DNA of 64,000 nucleotides from the NCBI GenBank assembly GCA_013368375.1, contig JAACJP010000058.1:1-64000 (forward strand), read 5' to 3'. The notes under the pieces are model-generated. The model was not told where the DNA came from. It saw only the letters and a program-made list of their open reading frames with translations, and did not search any database. Origin of the DNA: Tricholomella constricta. Taxonomy: Eukaryota > Basidiomycota > Agaricomycetes > Agaricales > Lyophyllaceae. A program made the translations under genes and the position numbers. The stretch's first letter is position 1. Each line of letters starts with the position of its first letter. Below, piece after piece: positions 40,585 to 50,275 of this stretch.

Positions 40585-43500
40585 CTCCCACGAGTCACAG
40601 TAGAAGACGTTCCGGAGGAAGAGGTGCACAAAATGCATAGTCTTCCATCAGACGCGCCATGTCTACTGATGAGCGAGGAAGAGTATATAGATACTCTTCA
40701 GGGGGAGAAAGGGTCAACCGAGTATGAAAAGAAAGACAAAACGCACAAAATGCAGCACAAAGAACCCAAATCTTCGCAAATCGATAATTTGGATAGCACT
40801 GAGGAGAAGGTAAAAATACCGGAACCACAAGTGCCGCCACAAGTGGCGCAGGAGAAACCCAAGCGAACATTTTGGGATCGACCTGTACCACATCCGCACG
40901 TCGATTGGGCGTACGATCCTCGAATGCCATTTGAATGGAACGAGGTAATTGCGTCCATGCGTGCATATACGCGAGTCCAAGCGCCTCAAGGCGAGATATA
41001 TCGCGATGCGCGCCCAGATGAGATATCCGAACCGTCAGTATACGTCGGGACAATAGCTGGTAGTACTACAGGAAGTACGCCACAGTCACGGCAAGTACGA
41101 CTGGAAGTACCAGATGAGACGGAAGAACGGATACAAGCCCTCCGCAATAGGTATGAGAAACCAACCGCGGAAGGGAAGCGACGAAAGGATGGGAATATAA
41201 AAATCAAGAGTAAACTCACTACTGAAGATTATCCCCGCCTACGTCAGCAATGGCATGATGAATTCCAAGATATGGTGAACGGAACTCCTAACACGTTACC
41301 ACCGTGGAGGGAAGTTAACCATGAGATTCATTTAATCGATGAGAATGCACGGTATCACTATCACTTACCGCGGTGCCCAAATTCGCTGAGAGAAGAATTC
41401 CATGCAAAGATAAACCGCTATGTGGATGCTAAGTGGTGGGAGCCACGGTCCGTCAGCCAAGCAGCCCCACTACTGTGCATACCGAAGAAAGATGGTTCGC
41501 TACGAACTGCACTAGATGCACGTCAACGAAACGATAACACCGTGAAAGACGTGACACCACTACCCGATCAAGAAATTATTCGGGAAGATGTGGCACGGGC
41601 GAAGATTAGATCAAAAATTGATCTAACCGACGCCTATGAGCAAGTGCGTATACGACCAGAGGATGTACATAAAACAGCCTTTGCAACTATCGCCGGCACC
41701 TATGTCAGCAATATAATGCAGATAGGTGACTGCAACGCACCTGCCACATTCCAGAGACTCATGACGTCAACCTTTCGAGACTTGATTGGTAGATTCATGC
41801 ATGTCTACCTGGATGATATCTTTATCTTTTCGGAATCGATAGAAGAGCATGAGAAACACCTACAAATAGTATTCGAGAGACTCAGAGCTGCTTCTCTGTA
41901 TCTGAAATGGAAGAAATGCGAATTATACGCTGAACGCGTTGATTGCCTTGGACACATTATCGACGATCGCGGTATACACCCTGATGTCGATAAACTAAGC
42001 CGCATATGCGAATGGCGAACACCGCGATCATATAATGATATTCAGCGGTTCGTCAGACTAGTAAATTACTTGGGTAACTTCCTACCTGATATTACTGCGT
42101 ATACGGGACCCCTCATGTCCATGACGCAAAACAGGTTGCAGTTTCATTGGAGACCGATCCATGATCGGTGTTTTCAAATGATAAAACAAATATGTTGTAG
42201 GACACCGGTCATACAGCCTATAGACGTTAAGAATAAAGACCCTATATGGCTTATATGCGATGCCTCGAAGACCGGCGTCGGAGCCATGTACGGCCAAGGA
42301 CCCACTTGGCAGACATGTCGGCCCGCTGGGTTCATGTCGAAGAAGTTCACGAGCGCTCAGCAAAATTATGCTGTACACGAGCTCGAAACTCTTGCGATTC
42401 TAGAAGCCCTATTAAAATGGGAAGATAAACTGGTTGGTTACAATATCCATGTAATCACGGACCATAAAGCGCTAGAGTTCTTCAAAACTCAAGTAAATCT
42501 GTCACCGCGTCAACGACGCTGGAACGATTATATGTCTCGGTTCACCTTTGACATTACATATGTAAAAGGAGAACTGAACAAAGTAGCTGATTGCTTATCC
42601 CGCTACTTTGAAGGAGACGCACCTAATGAGGTGCAGAGCGTCAACGACTATGTACGCGCTGACGCGCGAATAGATCCAGACGGAGAGGATCTCCCACCTT
42701 CACGACTGCAAGAAGTGGCTGAACGAGTTATTGAAATTCGAGCCATGCAGGACGTGGAAGTGAGGCGTAGTCGCCGCCTCCAGGAACGGCGTGAGGATCG
42801 AGAAATCGAAGCCGCCATCCTGGAAGAGTTTCAGCAACCTACCGTACAGTCTGAATCCGCGACCGGTCAACAACCGGATGGGGCTAATTCAGAACGCGAA
42901 CAAATGTTGGGCAAGGCATTGTTTCAACAGCCCGCACCGGCGCTGCGTCCAGACCCACACCCACAGAATGGCGATGCTTCATTCCTGGAGGTAGTACGGA
43001 AAGGTTACAAAACCGATAAATTGTTCACGGTAATAATGGACAAACCCGGTGAATTCACGCATTTTACACACCGAGATGCGTTAATTTGGACAACAAATCC
43101 AGCCGGCGTAGAAGTTCTATGTGTTCCTCGTGATCGTAAATTGATCACTCAACTCATAGAACAAGCACATACGTCCGTTGGACACTTTGGAGCCCAGCGT
43201 ACGACGGAATACCTCCGACGCTGGTACTGGTGGCCCACCATTACCGCAGAAGTTCGCAAGTTCTGTCAAACTTGTGAGTCATGTCAGCGAGCCAAGGGTT
43301 TGAATCAAAAACCTGCTGGCAAAATACATTCGCTACCAGTGCCCATTAAACCATGGGACTCCATCGGAACAGACTTTATAGGCCCGTTCCCTGAATCAAA
43401 AGGCTATAATTACCTGTGGGTTATTATGTGCCGCATGACAAGCATGGTGCATTTAATTCCAGTACATACGCGCATGACTGCATCGGAATTGTCCTGGATA

Positions 43501-44451
43501 TACATGCGCGAGATTGTTCGTCTACATGGTCTTCCTAGTTCCATCGTGAGCGATAGGGACTCGAAGTTCACCTCCAAATGGTGGCGAGAACTTCACAAGA
43601 TCCTTGGATCGAAACTGCTCATGTCCACATCGTTTCATCCTCAAACGGATGGACAGACTGAGCGTGCAAACCGCAGTATCGGACAAATATTCCGTACTGT
43701 GGTGCGCCACGACCAGAAAGACTGGGTCGATCGCGTAGATATGACCGAGTTCGCACTTAATGCGAGTATATCGGAGACAACCAAATACGCGCCATTCGAA
43801 CTCAACAGCGGATACATGCCCTCCATGATCAAGGAAATTCGCAGTGATAATGTGATTCCTCGGGGTATTCGCCAGTTCGCAGAACAAGCCCTTTCGAATC
43901 TCGCGGAAGCCCACGATGCTATTATCGAGGCCCGCGTATTCCAAGCGCTGAATGCGAATAAACGCCGGAGTGATGATCCTAAGATTAGCACTGGTGATTT
44001 AGTTTACCTATCTACGAAGAACTTAAATCTTCCAAAGGGTAGAGCACGCAAGTTGTGCCCCAAGTTCGTGGGGCCTTATCGTGTCTTGAAGGCAGAGCCA
44101 GAAACGTCAAATTATACGTTGGAACTGCCTTCCGCGCTTCAGCAGCGCCGCTTACACGCGAAGTTTCATGTGTCCGTGCTGAGACCGTATTACGCTACGG
44201 AGGACGCACTGTTCCCGAATCGAGCGCACCCAGAGCCTTACGACTTTGGTGCACCAGACGACCACGAGTGGTTCGTCGAGGAGATTCTGGGACATAGATG
44301 GTCCGCGGGCGCCATTGAATTTCAAGTTCGATGGTCCCTGGGGGACACTACGTGGGAGCCGCGTGAGCACTGCGAATCCCTGGCAGCTCTCGATAGATAC
44401 CTCGAGCTCCAGGGGGTGAAGCGTATATCGCAGCTCGCAAAGCTGCGCTGA
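40585..44451 (+). CDS. F2 Pol: RT, RNase H, integrase, chromodomain
   Basis: Open to 44451; 1275 residues if counted from the first ATG (40624), and in frame with the upstream gag-protease across the TGA. RT has KIDLTDAYEQVRIRPED and YLDD (D397, D398). RNase H has WLICDASKTGVGAMYGQG and TDHKALEFF. An about 150-residue acidic, Arg-rich linker follows. The integrase finger is HTSVGHFGAQRT...CQTCESCQRAKG, with triad D917 (GTDFIGPF), D977 (VSDRDSKF) and E1013 (DGQTERANR), 35 residues before E. The C-terminus is a chromodomain-like VEEILGHRWSAGAIEFQVRWSLGDTTWEPREHCE (about 1218-1255). All catalytic residues are intact, in contrast with copy 1, where 2340 bases are missing. Confidence 0.94.
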   Translation, partial: LPRVTVEDVPEEEVHKMHSLPSDAPCLLMSEEEYIDTLQGEKGSTEYEKKDKTHKMQHKEPKSSQIDNLDSTEEKVKIPEPQVPPQVAQEKPKRTFWDRPVPHPHVDWAYDPRMPFEWNEVIASMRAYTRVQAPQGEIYRDARPDEISEPSVYVGTIAGSTTGSTPQSRQVRLEVPDETEERIQALRNRYEKPTAEGKRRKDGNIKIKSKLTTEDYPRLRQQWHDEFQDMVNGTPNTLPPWREVNHEIHLIDENARYHYHLPRCPNSLREEFHAKINRYVDAKWWEPRSVSQAAPLLCIPKKDGSLRTALDARQRNDNTVKDVTPLPDQEIIREDVARAKIRSKIDLTDAYEQVRIRPEDVHKTAFATIAGTYVSNIMQIGDCNAPATFQRLMTSTFRDLIGRFMHVYLDDIFIFSESIEEHEKHLQIVFERLRAASLYLKWKKCELYAERVDCLGHIIDDRGIHPDVDKLSRICEWRTPRSYNDIQRFVRLVNYLGNFLPDITAYTGPLMSMTQNRLQFHWRPIHDRCFQMIKQICCRTPVIQPIDVKNKDPIWLICDASKTGVGAMYGQGPTWQTCRPAGFMSKKFTSAQQNYAVHELETLAILEALLKWEDKLVGYNIHVITDHKALEFFKTQVNLSPRQRRWNDYMSRFTFDITYVKGELNKVADCLSRYFEGDAPNEVQSVNDYVRADARIDPDGEDLPPSRLQEVAERVIEIRAMQDVEVRRSRRLQERREDREIEAAILEEFQQPTVQSESATGQQPDGANSEREQMLGKALFQQPAPALRPDPHPQNGDASFLEVVRKGYKTDKLFTVIMDKPGEFTHFTHRDALIWTTNPAGVEVLCVPRDRKLITQLIEQAHTSVGHFGAQRTTEYLRRWYWWPTITAEVRKFCQTCESCQRAKGLNQKPAGKIHSLPVPIKPWDSIGTDFIGPFPESKGYNYLWVIMCRMTSMVHLIPVHTRMTASELSWIYMREIVRLHGLPSSIVSDRDSKFTSKWWRELHKILGSKLLMSTSFHPQTDGQTERANRSIGQIFRTVVRHDQKDWVDRVDMTEFALNASISETTKYAPFELNSGYMPSMIKEIRSDNVIPRGIRQFAEQALSNLAEAHDAIIEARVFQALNANKRRSDDPKISTGDLVYLSTKNLNLPKGRARKLCPKFVGPYRVLKAEPETSNYTLELPSALQQRRLHAKFHVSVLRPYYATEDALFPNRAHPEPYDFGAPDDHEWFVEEILGHRWSAGAIEFQVRWSLGDTTWEPREHCESLAALDRYLELQGVKRISQLAKLR

Positions 44452-44592
44452 GGTGTGGCATGCAATGTGCGCCACACAGCCACAGCGTGGCTGGACTCGA
44501 TCCCTTCGATCGAGTGGAGCTCCGATCGGGGGAGCGAAAAATTTTCTCTCTGCCCCTTTGTGCACTACCACTATCACTAGAACTCGCACCTA

Positions 44593-47241
44593 ATGTCGTC
44601 TGGACAAGAATCACTGAGTTTTCGAGGAAACTCAAGAGGGGGAGGAACGCGTGGGCGCCGCGGTCGCAATAACCGCAGCGCTACGAGTAATTCACCTCGC
44701 ATACAACATGCGCAACAAACTACGCAACCGCAAAACCAAGCACAGTCTCCACTGTCGTTTGGATCGATAGCATACCAGCCAACAATGGTACCGAGCTATC
44801 AGCCGTTCGAAGGACAGAATCCTTCCAACACAGGCGAGACGCCTGCTCCTGGACCCGCCGTTGAGCGCCTGCACGCTCCAATGGATGTCGATGGACATGG
44901 AGCAGGGCAACTCGAGCCTGGACAGCTGCCTGATGCTAAGAACAGAAGCGTCGAGATGGGACGCCCCTCACAACAGCGTGGTGGTAACAAACCACACCGC
45001 CCAAAGGGGGGTGAACGAGCCGTCGAAGAGAAGGAAGGAAATCCCTCGAACTCTCACGGAAATACTCGAGGTACGCATGCTGCGCCACGCAACGCACCAC
45101 ATGCTAATATGGGAACGAACCCAGATGGTATATTCAACCGCCTCGAGACCGTCGGAGTAGCACCCGACTTTGTAGTCGACTTCATCCATGATGGAATGGC
45201 AAGGGTCGTGATAGGACAACTACTCGACACCATTGACCGCCTTCAACGAGAAGTTGACCAGCAAACTATGGCTAAACGCCACATCACCGAGGAGCTGCAA
45301 CGCGCGCTACGTAAGCGCCCCGCATCGCCGAACGCGATGCCTTATACCGACAAGCGTAGTTGGACGCAGGGTCCTCAGACCGCACCCACATCGGTGCAGT
45401 CTACGGCGCCAGCGCAAGAAATAGGATCTGCGCCCACAAGCGCCGCCAAAGTACCTCTAGTGATCCCCACTATCGAGGTACCCTTTCCTTTTGGCGTACC
45501 TCCGCACATTGATGCTGGACGTATTGTGCTTACGATATGTCAGGCCTTTGCGGTGCCCGAGCAGATGCCCGTCGACGATGTACGACTGGTTGACGCTAGC
45601 TCGCCTGCCGATGAACCGATGCAAGAGACTGTAGAGCCCTCTACCATTGGTACGCTGAAGGAGGAACCAGCAAGCGAAACCGCCGACGAGCGTAGCTTAC
45701 GAATGAAGCACAACGCCTCAGTCCGCCGCGACCGCCTTGCTGCAGACCGAGAAGCCAACGAACGCTTGAAGTATAACTTCGAGACATTCGTCGGACACAT
45801 TCCAGATACCATTGGCGTACTACACATCAATGGTACTCCCGAACGCCACAACGCGTTTGGTGGACTACTTCACCGACGCCTGTACTGGTCACCGTACAGT
45901 AATACAGTGTTTGCCTCTCAGAGCGCTAGTCGCGCTCTAGAATACGAACGTGAACACGAAACCGCATTCAATGCGACAGGCTCACCTTTGTACAAGTGTG
46001 CACCTCGCGGGTTCCCTATGTCCCCTCGAGACATCCGCAATCTGGTTCAGTTCCGTGACGATAACTTCAACATGGATACCGACCGTGTGGAAGCCCACTA
46101 CCTACTCTGGGACTTCTATCGTATCGCTTCACGATACGCCGAACCCCACAGAGACCGGACTATGAAGTTTATCCTTCAACGAGAATACTTCGATCCGGCT
46201 CACAAACCATCGATACGCGATGACGCTGCGTGGACACGACCTGTGTTACCACCGCCCGCTGGAGTATTGTCCACTTCAGCGCGCAACCCTCGAACCCGAG
46301 GTGCGGGTTTACCCATACCATCGGTATCGCAAGCCCTGGACTTCAACGTGTGGGGACAATATATTGTACACCACGGAAGGCCAGGCCTAGACAATGTATA
46401 CAGCGGTCTAGTGATCGACTACAACTTCTCGATCCACTTCCGCACTGTGGTCGGGTACGCCCTTGGTCGCGCCATAAGCCCCACCCGAGCCGCATCTCGT
46501 GTCGCATTCATGCGCCTATATGCCATGATCATTGCTCGACCGAACCTCTATCAAGAAGCGGTGGACTCGTGGAATGCCATTCACCCATTGGATCGCATCC
46601 CCGATCACTTACCTTCTACGGCAAGCCTTGGTCGCTTAGCTCTTCCTGAGGAGCATGCCGCCAACTTAACCGAAACGGACGTAATCCGTACTCTTCTTGC
46701 CAATCGACTACCCGTCGCTTGGATTGATCACGCCTATCCCTACGGCCTCCACTACTTGGATGCGCATTATACGGGAACCACAATTGATCGTACACTATAC
46801 GACAATGTGGACGACGACCGACTTGTTCGGCTATGTCGATATGGGATACCCCCGGCCATTCCTCAATGGGATGGATGGCGACAGCCGACCCGCGATGATA
46901 TCGCTAGACTCCACGTACTACTCGACTGCGAGAAAGAGCGAGGACTGGACACTGCGCACGCTCGCGGCCTACACCCTGTAGGATACGACATCACGTCGAT
47001 GAAATTCATCACCGGACGTGACCGCGAAGCTACTGTACTCTACGACGGCGATCTGGTGTTTAACGATACCACTGACCCGCCTGCGCCACCACCTATGGTG
47101 GAAGGTCCTCCGCTCCCAACTCTCGAGTCCACTACGTCGCCAGCACCCTCTGCTCCATCTAGTTCATCCGCACCACTGGTCCTTCTACCAGAGGCTAACG
47201 CTTCTGATGACCATGCGATGGATGTAGTCGAGAAGGCTTAA
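44593..47241 (+). CDS. F2 ORF3, 882 residues, unknown function
   Basis: A separate intact ORF between pol (142 bases upstream) and the polypurine tract/3' LTR, where an envelope gene sits in some other Ty3 groups. No signal peptide or membrane segment is visible, so I do not call it an envelope. Residues 1-60 are Arg/Gly- and Gln-rich (RGGGTRGRRGRNNRS), typical of RNA binding. A short coiled-coil-like stretch follows (LLDTIDRLQREVDQQTMAKRHITEELQRAL, split here by normal residues). A conserved C-terminal half (about 430-760) has RDIRNLVQF, YLLWDFYRIASRYAEPHRDR, VYSGLVIDYNFSIHFRTV and PVAWIDHAYPYGLHYLD. A Pro/Ser-rich tail ends at 47241. Copy 1 carries the homologue. The start ATG is conserved in both copies. 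Function is unknown. Confidence 0.85.
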   Translation: MSSGQESLSFRGNSRGGGTRGRRGRNNRSATSNSPRIQHAQQTTQPQNQAQSPLSFGSIAYQPTMVPSYQPFEGQNPSNTGETPAPGPAVERLHAPMDVDGHGAGQLEPGQLPDAKNRSVEMGRPSQQRGGNKPHRPKGGERAVEEKEGNPSNSHGNTRGTHAAPRNAPHANMGTNPDGIFNRLETVGVAPDFVVDFIHDGMARVVIGQLLDTIDRLQREVDQQTMAKRHITEELQRALRKRPASPNAMPYTDKRSWTQGPQTAPTSVQSTAPAQEIGSAPTSAAKVPLVIPTIEVPFPFGVPPHIDAGRIVLTICQAFAVPEQMPVDDVRLVDASSPADEPMQETVEPSTIGTLKEEPASETADERSLRMKHNASVRRDRLAADREANERLKYNFETFVGHIPDTIGVLHINGTPERHNAFGGLLHRRLYWSPYSNTVFASQSASRALEYEREHETAFNATGSPLYKCAPRGFPMSPRDIRNLVQFRDDNFNMDTDRVEAHYLLWDFYRIASRYAEPHRDRTMKFILQREYFDPAHKPSIRDDAAWTRPVLPPPAGVLSTSARNPRTRGAGLPIPSVSQALDFNVWGQYIVHHGRPGLDNVYSGLVIDYNFSIHFRTVVGYALGRAISPTRAASRVAFMRLYAMIIARPNLYQEAVDSWNAIHPLDRIPDHLPSTASLGRLALPEEHAANLTETDVIRTLLANRLPVAWIDHAYPYGLHYLDAHYTGTTIDRTLYDNVDDDRLVRLCRYGIPPAIPQWDGWRQPTRDDIARLHVLLDCEKERGLDTAHARGLHPVGYDITSMKFITGRDREATVLYDGDLVFNDTTDPPAPPPMVEGPPLPTLESTTSPAPSAPSSSSAPLVLLPEANASDDHAMDVVEKA

Positions 47242-47395
47242 CGACAACGTCGAGTGTACGCCACAGTCATGGTAGTCGTCGAAATACATACGCGATCACT
47301 AATTGAGCGGGAGTTGTATACTCACGCTTTGTACTTATAATAATAACCATGCACATCCATCTGCTGAGATCATACATTGATCTCAAAGGGGGGTG

Positions 47396-47629
47396 TGTAA
47401 CGACGGCGCGTTACAATACGTCTATATTGAGACGCGACCTGTTTGGCATTACCTTCTGGTAATGCACGACCATCTTTGTTATGCGTATATAAATGTCCTG
47501 TACAGTTTATGCTTAGATAATCCTTTGCACCTTCACCCTGTACACGTACTTAGCAGAATCCCACAGATTGGTCTAGCTTAACGTGTCTGGTGTCTCGCAA
47601 GGATCCCCCAACCCCGTACAACCGTTACA
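47396..47629 (+). mobile_element. F2 copy 2, 3' LTR (234 bp)
   Basis: Preceded by the polypurine run tctcaaaggggggtg and followed by the TSD TGCGC (47630-47634). It appears base-for-base identical to the 5' LTR. The stretch 47242-47395 before it is non-coding. Confidence 0.95.
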
Positions 47630-48289
47630 TGCGCGCCGATCGGCTTTGACCTCGTCCTTGCAGGTGTCGCACTGCATCGGACAGCGACTCATCTTCACCT
47701 CTTTGGTCTCCCAGTCGATCTCGGGGTTGTGGTTTTTAAGCCAGTTGAACCCGAGGATCATGTCGTGCTTGCCTAACTGGGTGACCCCGAAGACGGCTCG
47801 TTCGGTATGACCATTGTATCGCAAGACAGCTTCTACGATGCAAGAGACCGAACCGCCTTCGTTGAGGGTGCCATCTACGTTGTAAACCGGGGATGGCCGA
47901 CTAAGCACCTTGGTCGTGAGCTTGTGTTTCTCGACGAAAGCGATGTTGAGGAAGCTGCCGGTCGCTCCGCTGTCCACTAGCGCAGTGACGGCGTGCGACT
48001 CCTGGGTGTCGGTGGTCTCCAGCTCAACGTTGAGCCACAGGGATCTGGGGCAGGGGGAGGCAGCGGCGATGAAGCGACTTGGAAGTCGCTTTTCCCAGCG
48101 GGGTAGGCCACGACGCGACGGAGCGATCGGCTTTGCGACTGCGATTGGTGTCGTCGGGTCGGAGGGGTTTTGTACGTCTTTGTTGGTCGGTTCACTCGTA
48201 GGAATAGCAGCAATAATAGGTGTATTGGCATATTCTACGGACAGTGGAGCGAACCGATTACGACTAGACAACGGGGGCGTACGTTCCAC
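47630..48289 (-). pseudogene. Element E pol start and protease
   Basis: The minus-strand frame begins GTG GAA CGT (ERTPPLSSRNRFAPLSVEY) and carries the retropepsin TALVDSGATGSFLN and ILGFNWLKNHNPEIDW. It continues to CDTCKDEVKADRR, where F2 copy 2 interrupts it; 36899 then supplies AIRACRADG. It overlaps gag in the -1 frame with the same TTTTTAA/stem arrangement as in 29847-29886. It is the N-terminal part of the pol whose C-terminal half is at 16278-18918. Confidence 0.9.
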
Positions 48290-48300
48290 CCGTTGTGCGA

Positions 48301-49545
48301 TTAAAAACCCTCCTCAGCGTCAGAGGCGCCCGTGTCGGCCGACGATGGAGTCTGGTTGGCGGGAACTGCGTCTTTGCGGGCTAGACGCTCCATGATGAGC
48401 GCCTCCAGTCCGTCATCGAGCATGTGGTGCACGTCCCAGCGCAAGGGACAGTCACGCGAGTAGTGACCCTTCTTCTTGCACCGGAAGCAGTGGTCGTCGG
48501 CAGGTGTGACCCGGTCGCGCATCCGATCTACATCCATCGGGACGCCCTGGGGGAGCGGCCTAGGGGCCGGTGCGATGGGAGCGCGAGGGGCGGGGGGAGC
48601 AGAAGCGGGAGTGGGAATGGGAGTGGGGGCAGTAGCAAACGCCCATCGTGCAGCTACAGCGGTGGTCGGGCGGCTGTCCGGCGCCCTTGTCGGGACCATC
48701 CGACGGTGGAAGTCGTCCTCCGACCTCATGATGAAATCTTGAGAACGAGCGATCCTCAGCCACTCCTCAATCTTCTCGTCGTGCGGGCGACCCGTGGTGA
48801 TGCTTCCGAGTCGCCTCGAAAGCTTTGGGTCCATTCCCCGACGGAATTTGAGGACCAGGTGGCGCCCATCGGGGTAGCCTGCCTTGACCCACAGGGATCG
48901 GAACGAGTCGATGTACTCGTCGATCGACCGACCATTCTGGAAGTACGCCGTCGACTCCAAGATGAGCGCGGCGTCGGCGACTTCGTCGAAGAGGAAGAAC
49001 TCGCCGCGGAAGGTGTCTTCGAAGTCCTTCCAGGCGGGAAAGACGTCCTTGGCAGTTCCGAACTGGAATACCCGACTGACAAAGTCGGCAGCTCGTCCGT
49101 GCTGCATGTACGACAGCACCCATACGATTCGGGCATGGTCGTCGGCGAAACTTCCCTCGCACAAGGAGAAGTAGAGGTTGCAGGCGTTCCAGAATGCGCG
49201 ACCGCCCGAACGGGCGCCATCGTAAATGGGAGGGGGCGACGGTCGGAGGTGGTGCGATCCCGATCGCAGAGAGCCTGGCAGCGGAGGGGTCGTCTCAGGC
49301 AGCGGAGGGATCGTGTCAGGTGGCGGAGGGGTCATGTCTGCTTCAGGAGCAGCGGGGGTGGGATTGGGGGGTGTCCCCGACATGAGTTTTTCGAAAAGAG
49401 CGGAGAGGCGATCCATAGAGGCCGTGTTGGAGGTGTTGGAGGCGGAGAGAGCCGAAATCGTGGCTTCCATATTCGCCAACCGCTCCTCCGTCGTGAGGAA
49501 GGGAGAGAACGGTCGTTCGAGCGGCATGTCACCAAATTCAGACAT
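48301..49545 (-). CDS. Gag protein of element E
   Basis: Intact gag of 414 residues: MSEFGDMPLERPFSPFLTTEERL, a Pro/Thr-rich linker (PPPPDTIPPLPETTPPLPG), the gag core (FWNACNLYFSLCEGSFADDHARIVWVLSYMQHG; FRGEFFLFDEVADAALILES; YIDSFRSLWVKAGYPDGRH) and a CCHC knuckle (CFRCKKKGHYSRDC). It ends DAEEGF before TTTTTAA. It is divergent from the M/N gag proteins outside the core. The self-priming leader and a mosaic LTR lie upstream (49546-50275). Intact by itself, but its pol is in pieces. Confidence 0.92.
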   Translation of the reverse strand: MSEFGDMPLERPFSPFLTTEERLANMEATISALSASNTSNTASMDRLSALFEKLMSGTPPNPTPAAPEADMTPPPPDTIPPLPETTPPLPGSLRSGSHHLRPSPPPIYDGARSGGRAFWNACNLYFSLCEGSFADDHARIVWVLSYMQHGRAADFVSRVFQFGTAKDVFPAWKDFEDTFRGEFFLFDEVADAALILESTAYFQNGRSIDEYIDSFRSLWVKAGYPDGRHLVLKFRRGMDPKLSRRLGSITTGRPHDEKIEEWLRIARSQDFIMRSEDDFHRRMVPTRAPDSRPTTAVAARWAFATAPTPIPTPASAPPAPRAPIAPAPRPLPQGVPMDVDRMRDRVTPADDHCFRCKKKGHYSRDCPLRWDVHHMLDDGLEALIMERLARKDAVPANQTPSSADTGASDAEEGF

Positions 49546-49671
49546 CTTGAAACGGGACTGGGCGGGCGATCGGAGCGAGCGCGCGTTGGACGGTCGCGTG
49601 TAGCGGACGCGTGTTTCGGCGCGGAAGCTGGTCGGTCGGCTTTGTCGGGTTTCTAAGAGACACTATTCTGC

Positions 49672-50275
49672 TGTTAGGGCGACCTTAGAGCAGAGCTTAG
49701 TCATGCTGGCAAAGGGGAATCCAAAGTTATATTGATGTACAGCAAACGAAGGTAAGTAAGGCTTACCTGGCAAAGGGGAATCCAAAGAGAATAGTGTAAA
49801 GGATTCCCAGATGCCAGGGGGCCGGCTATATACGAGTGTACTGTACATGTGATAATAACGAGCGGTTCCGGATGCTGTCTGATGGTAACCGTTGTCAGGA
49901 TGTCGGGTGATCGGGAAACAGTGTCAGGCCTGAACAGGGAAGGGAGGGAAACGACAGGAGTCAGAGCATCGGGGTCGGGATCGCGATCGGTCAGGAGCGA
50001 TTGCACGTGTCGAGGGACGGTCGGTGAGCGTAGGAGGGCGGTCCGATCCTTGTGGCTCAGGGTGCGGGCATGAGGTCGGGCAACCGACGTCGGGATGTCG
50101 GGCATCGGGATCGGGCGCGCGCTGGAAGGAGGAGTAACGACAGGAAGGTATAAGTATGTACACTGATGCTTGGGCCGGAGCGTTGGGGTTGGGATCGCGA
50201 TTGGTCGGTAACGATCACATGGGTCAGGGGATGGCCGGTGAGCGTCGGAGGGCGCGAACGGGTGGTCCCCTAACA
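49672..50275 (-). mobile_element. Mosaic LTR (604 bp) upstream of element E gag
   Basis: On the minus strand it starts TGTTAGGGGACCACCCG and follows the long M-like U3 for about 230 bases to GGATCGGAC. It then switches at about 50041 to the start region of an E-type LTR (CGCCCTCCTACGCTCACC) and ends CGCCCTAACA. The leader reads AGAATAGTGT, complementary to ACACTATTCT within it. The flank ATCAA (50276-50280) has no match beside the E 3' LTR, as expected after recombination between LTRs. Confidence 0.85.

Larger units (their letters stand above)
36900..47629 (+). mobile_element. F2 copy 2: full-length 10.73-kb Ty3 element
   Basis: Complete from LTR to LTR, inserted in the protease/RT linker of element E. 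Both LTRs (36900-37133, 47396-47629) are 234 bp and I see no difference between them, so the insertion is very recent. The TSD is TGCGC (36895-36899, 47630-47634). The order is gag-protease, in-frame TGA, pol with C-terminal chromodomain, then an additional 882-codon ORF before the polypurine tract (aaaggggggtg). Gag is broken by a one-base deletion and a MITE, so this copy is not autonomous, although pol and ORF3 are intact. No clear tRNA or self-priming site follows the 5' LTR. Confidence 0.95.

Noticed and set aside
44593..47241. Envelope gene for F2 ORF3
   Set aside because: Position fits, but there is no signal peptide, membrane segment or cleavage site visible; left as unknown.
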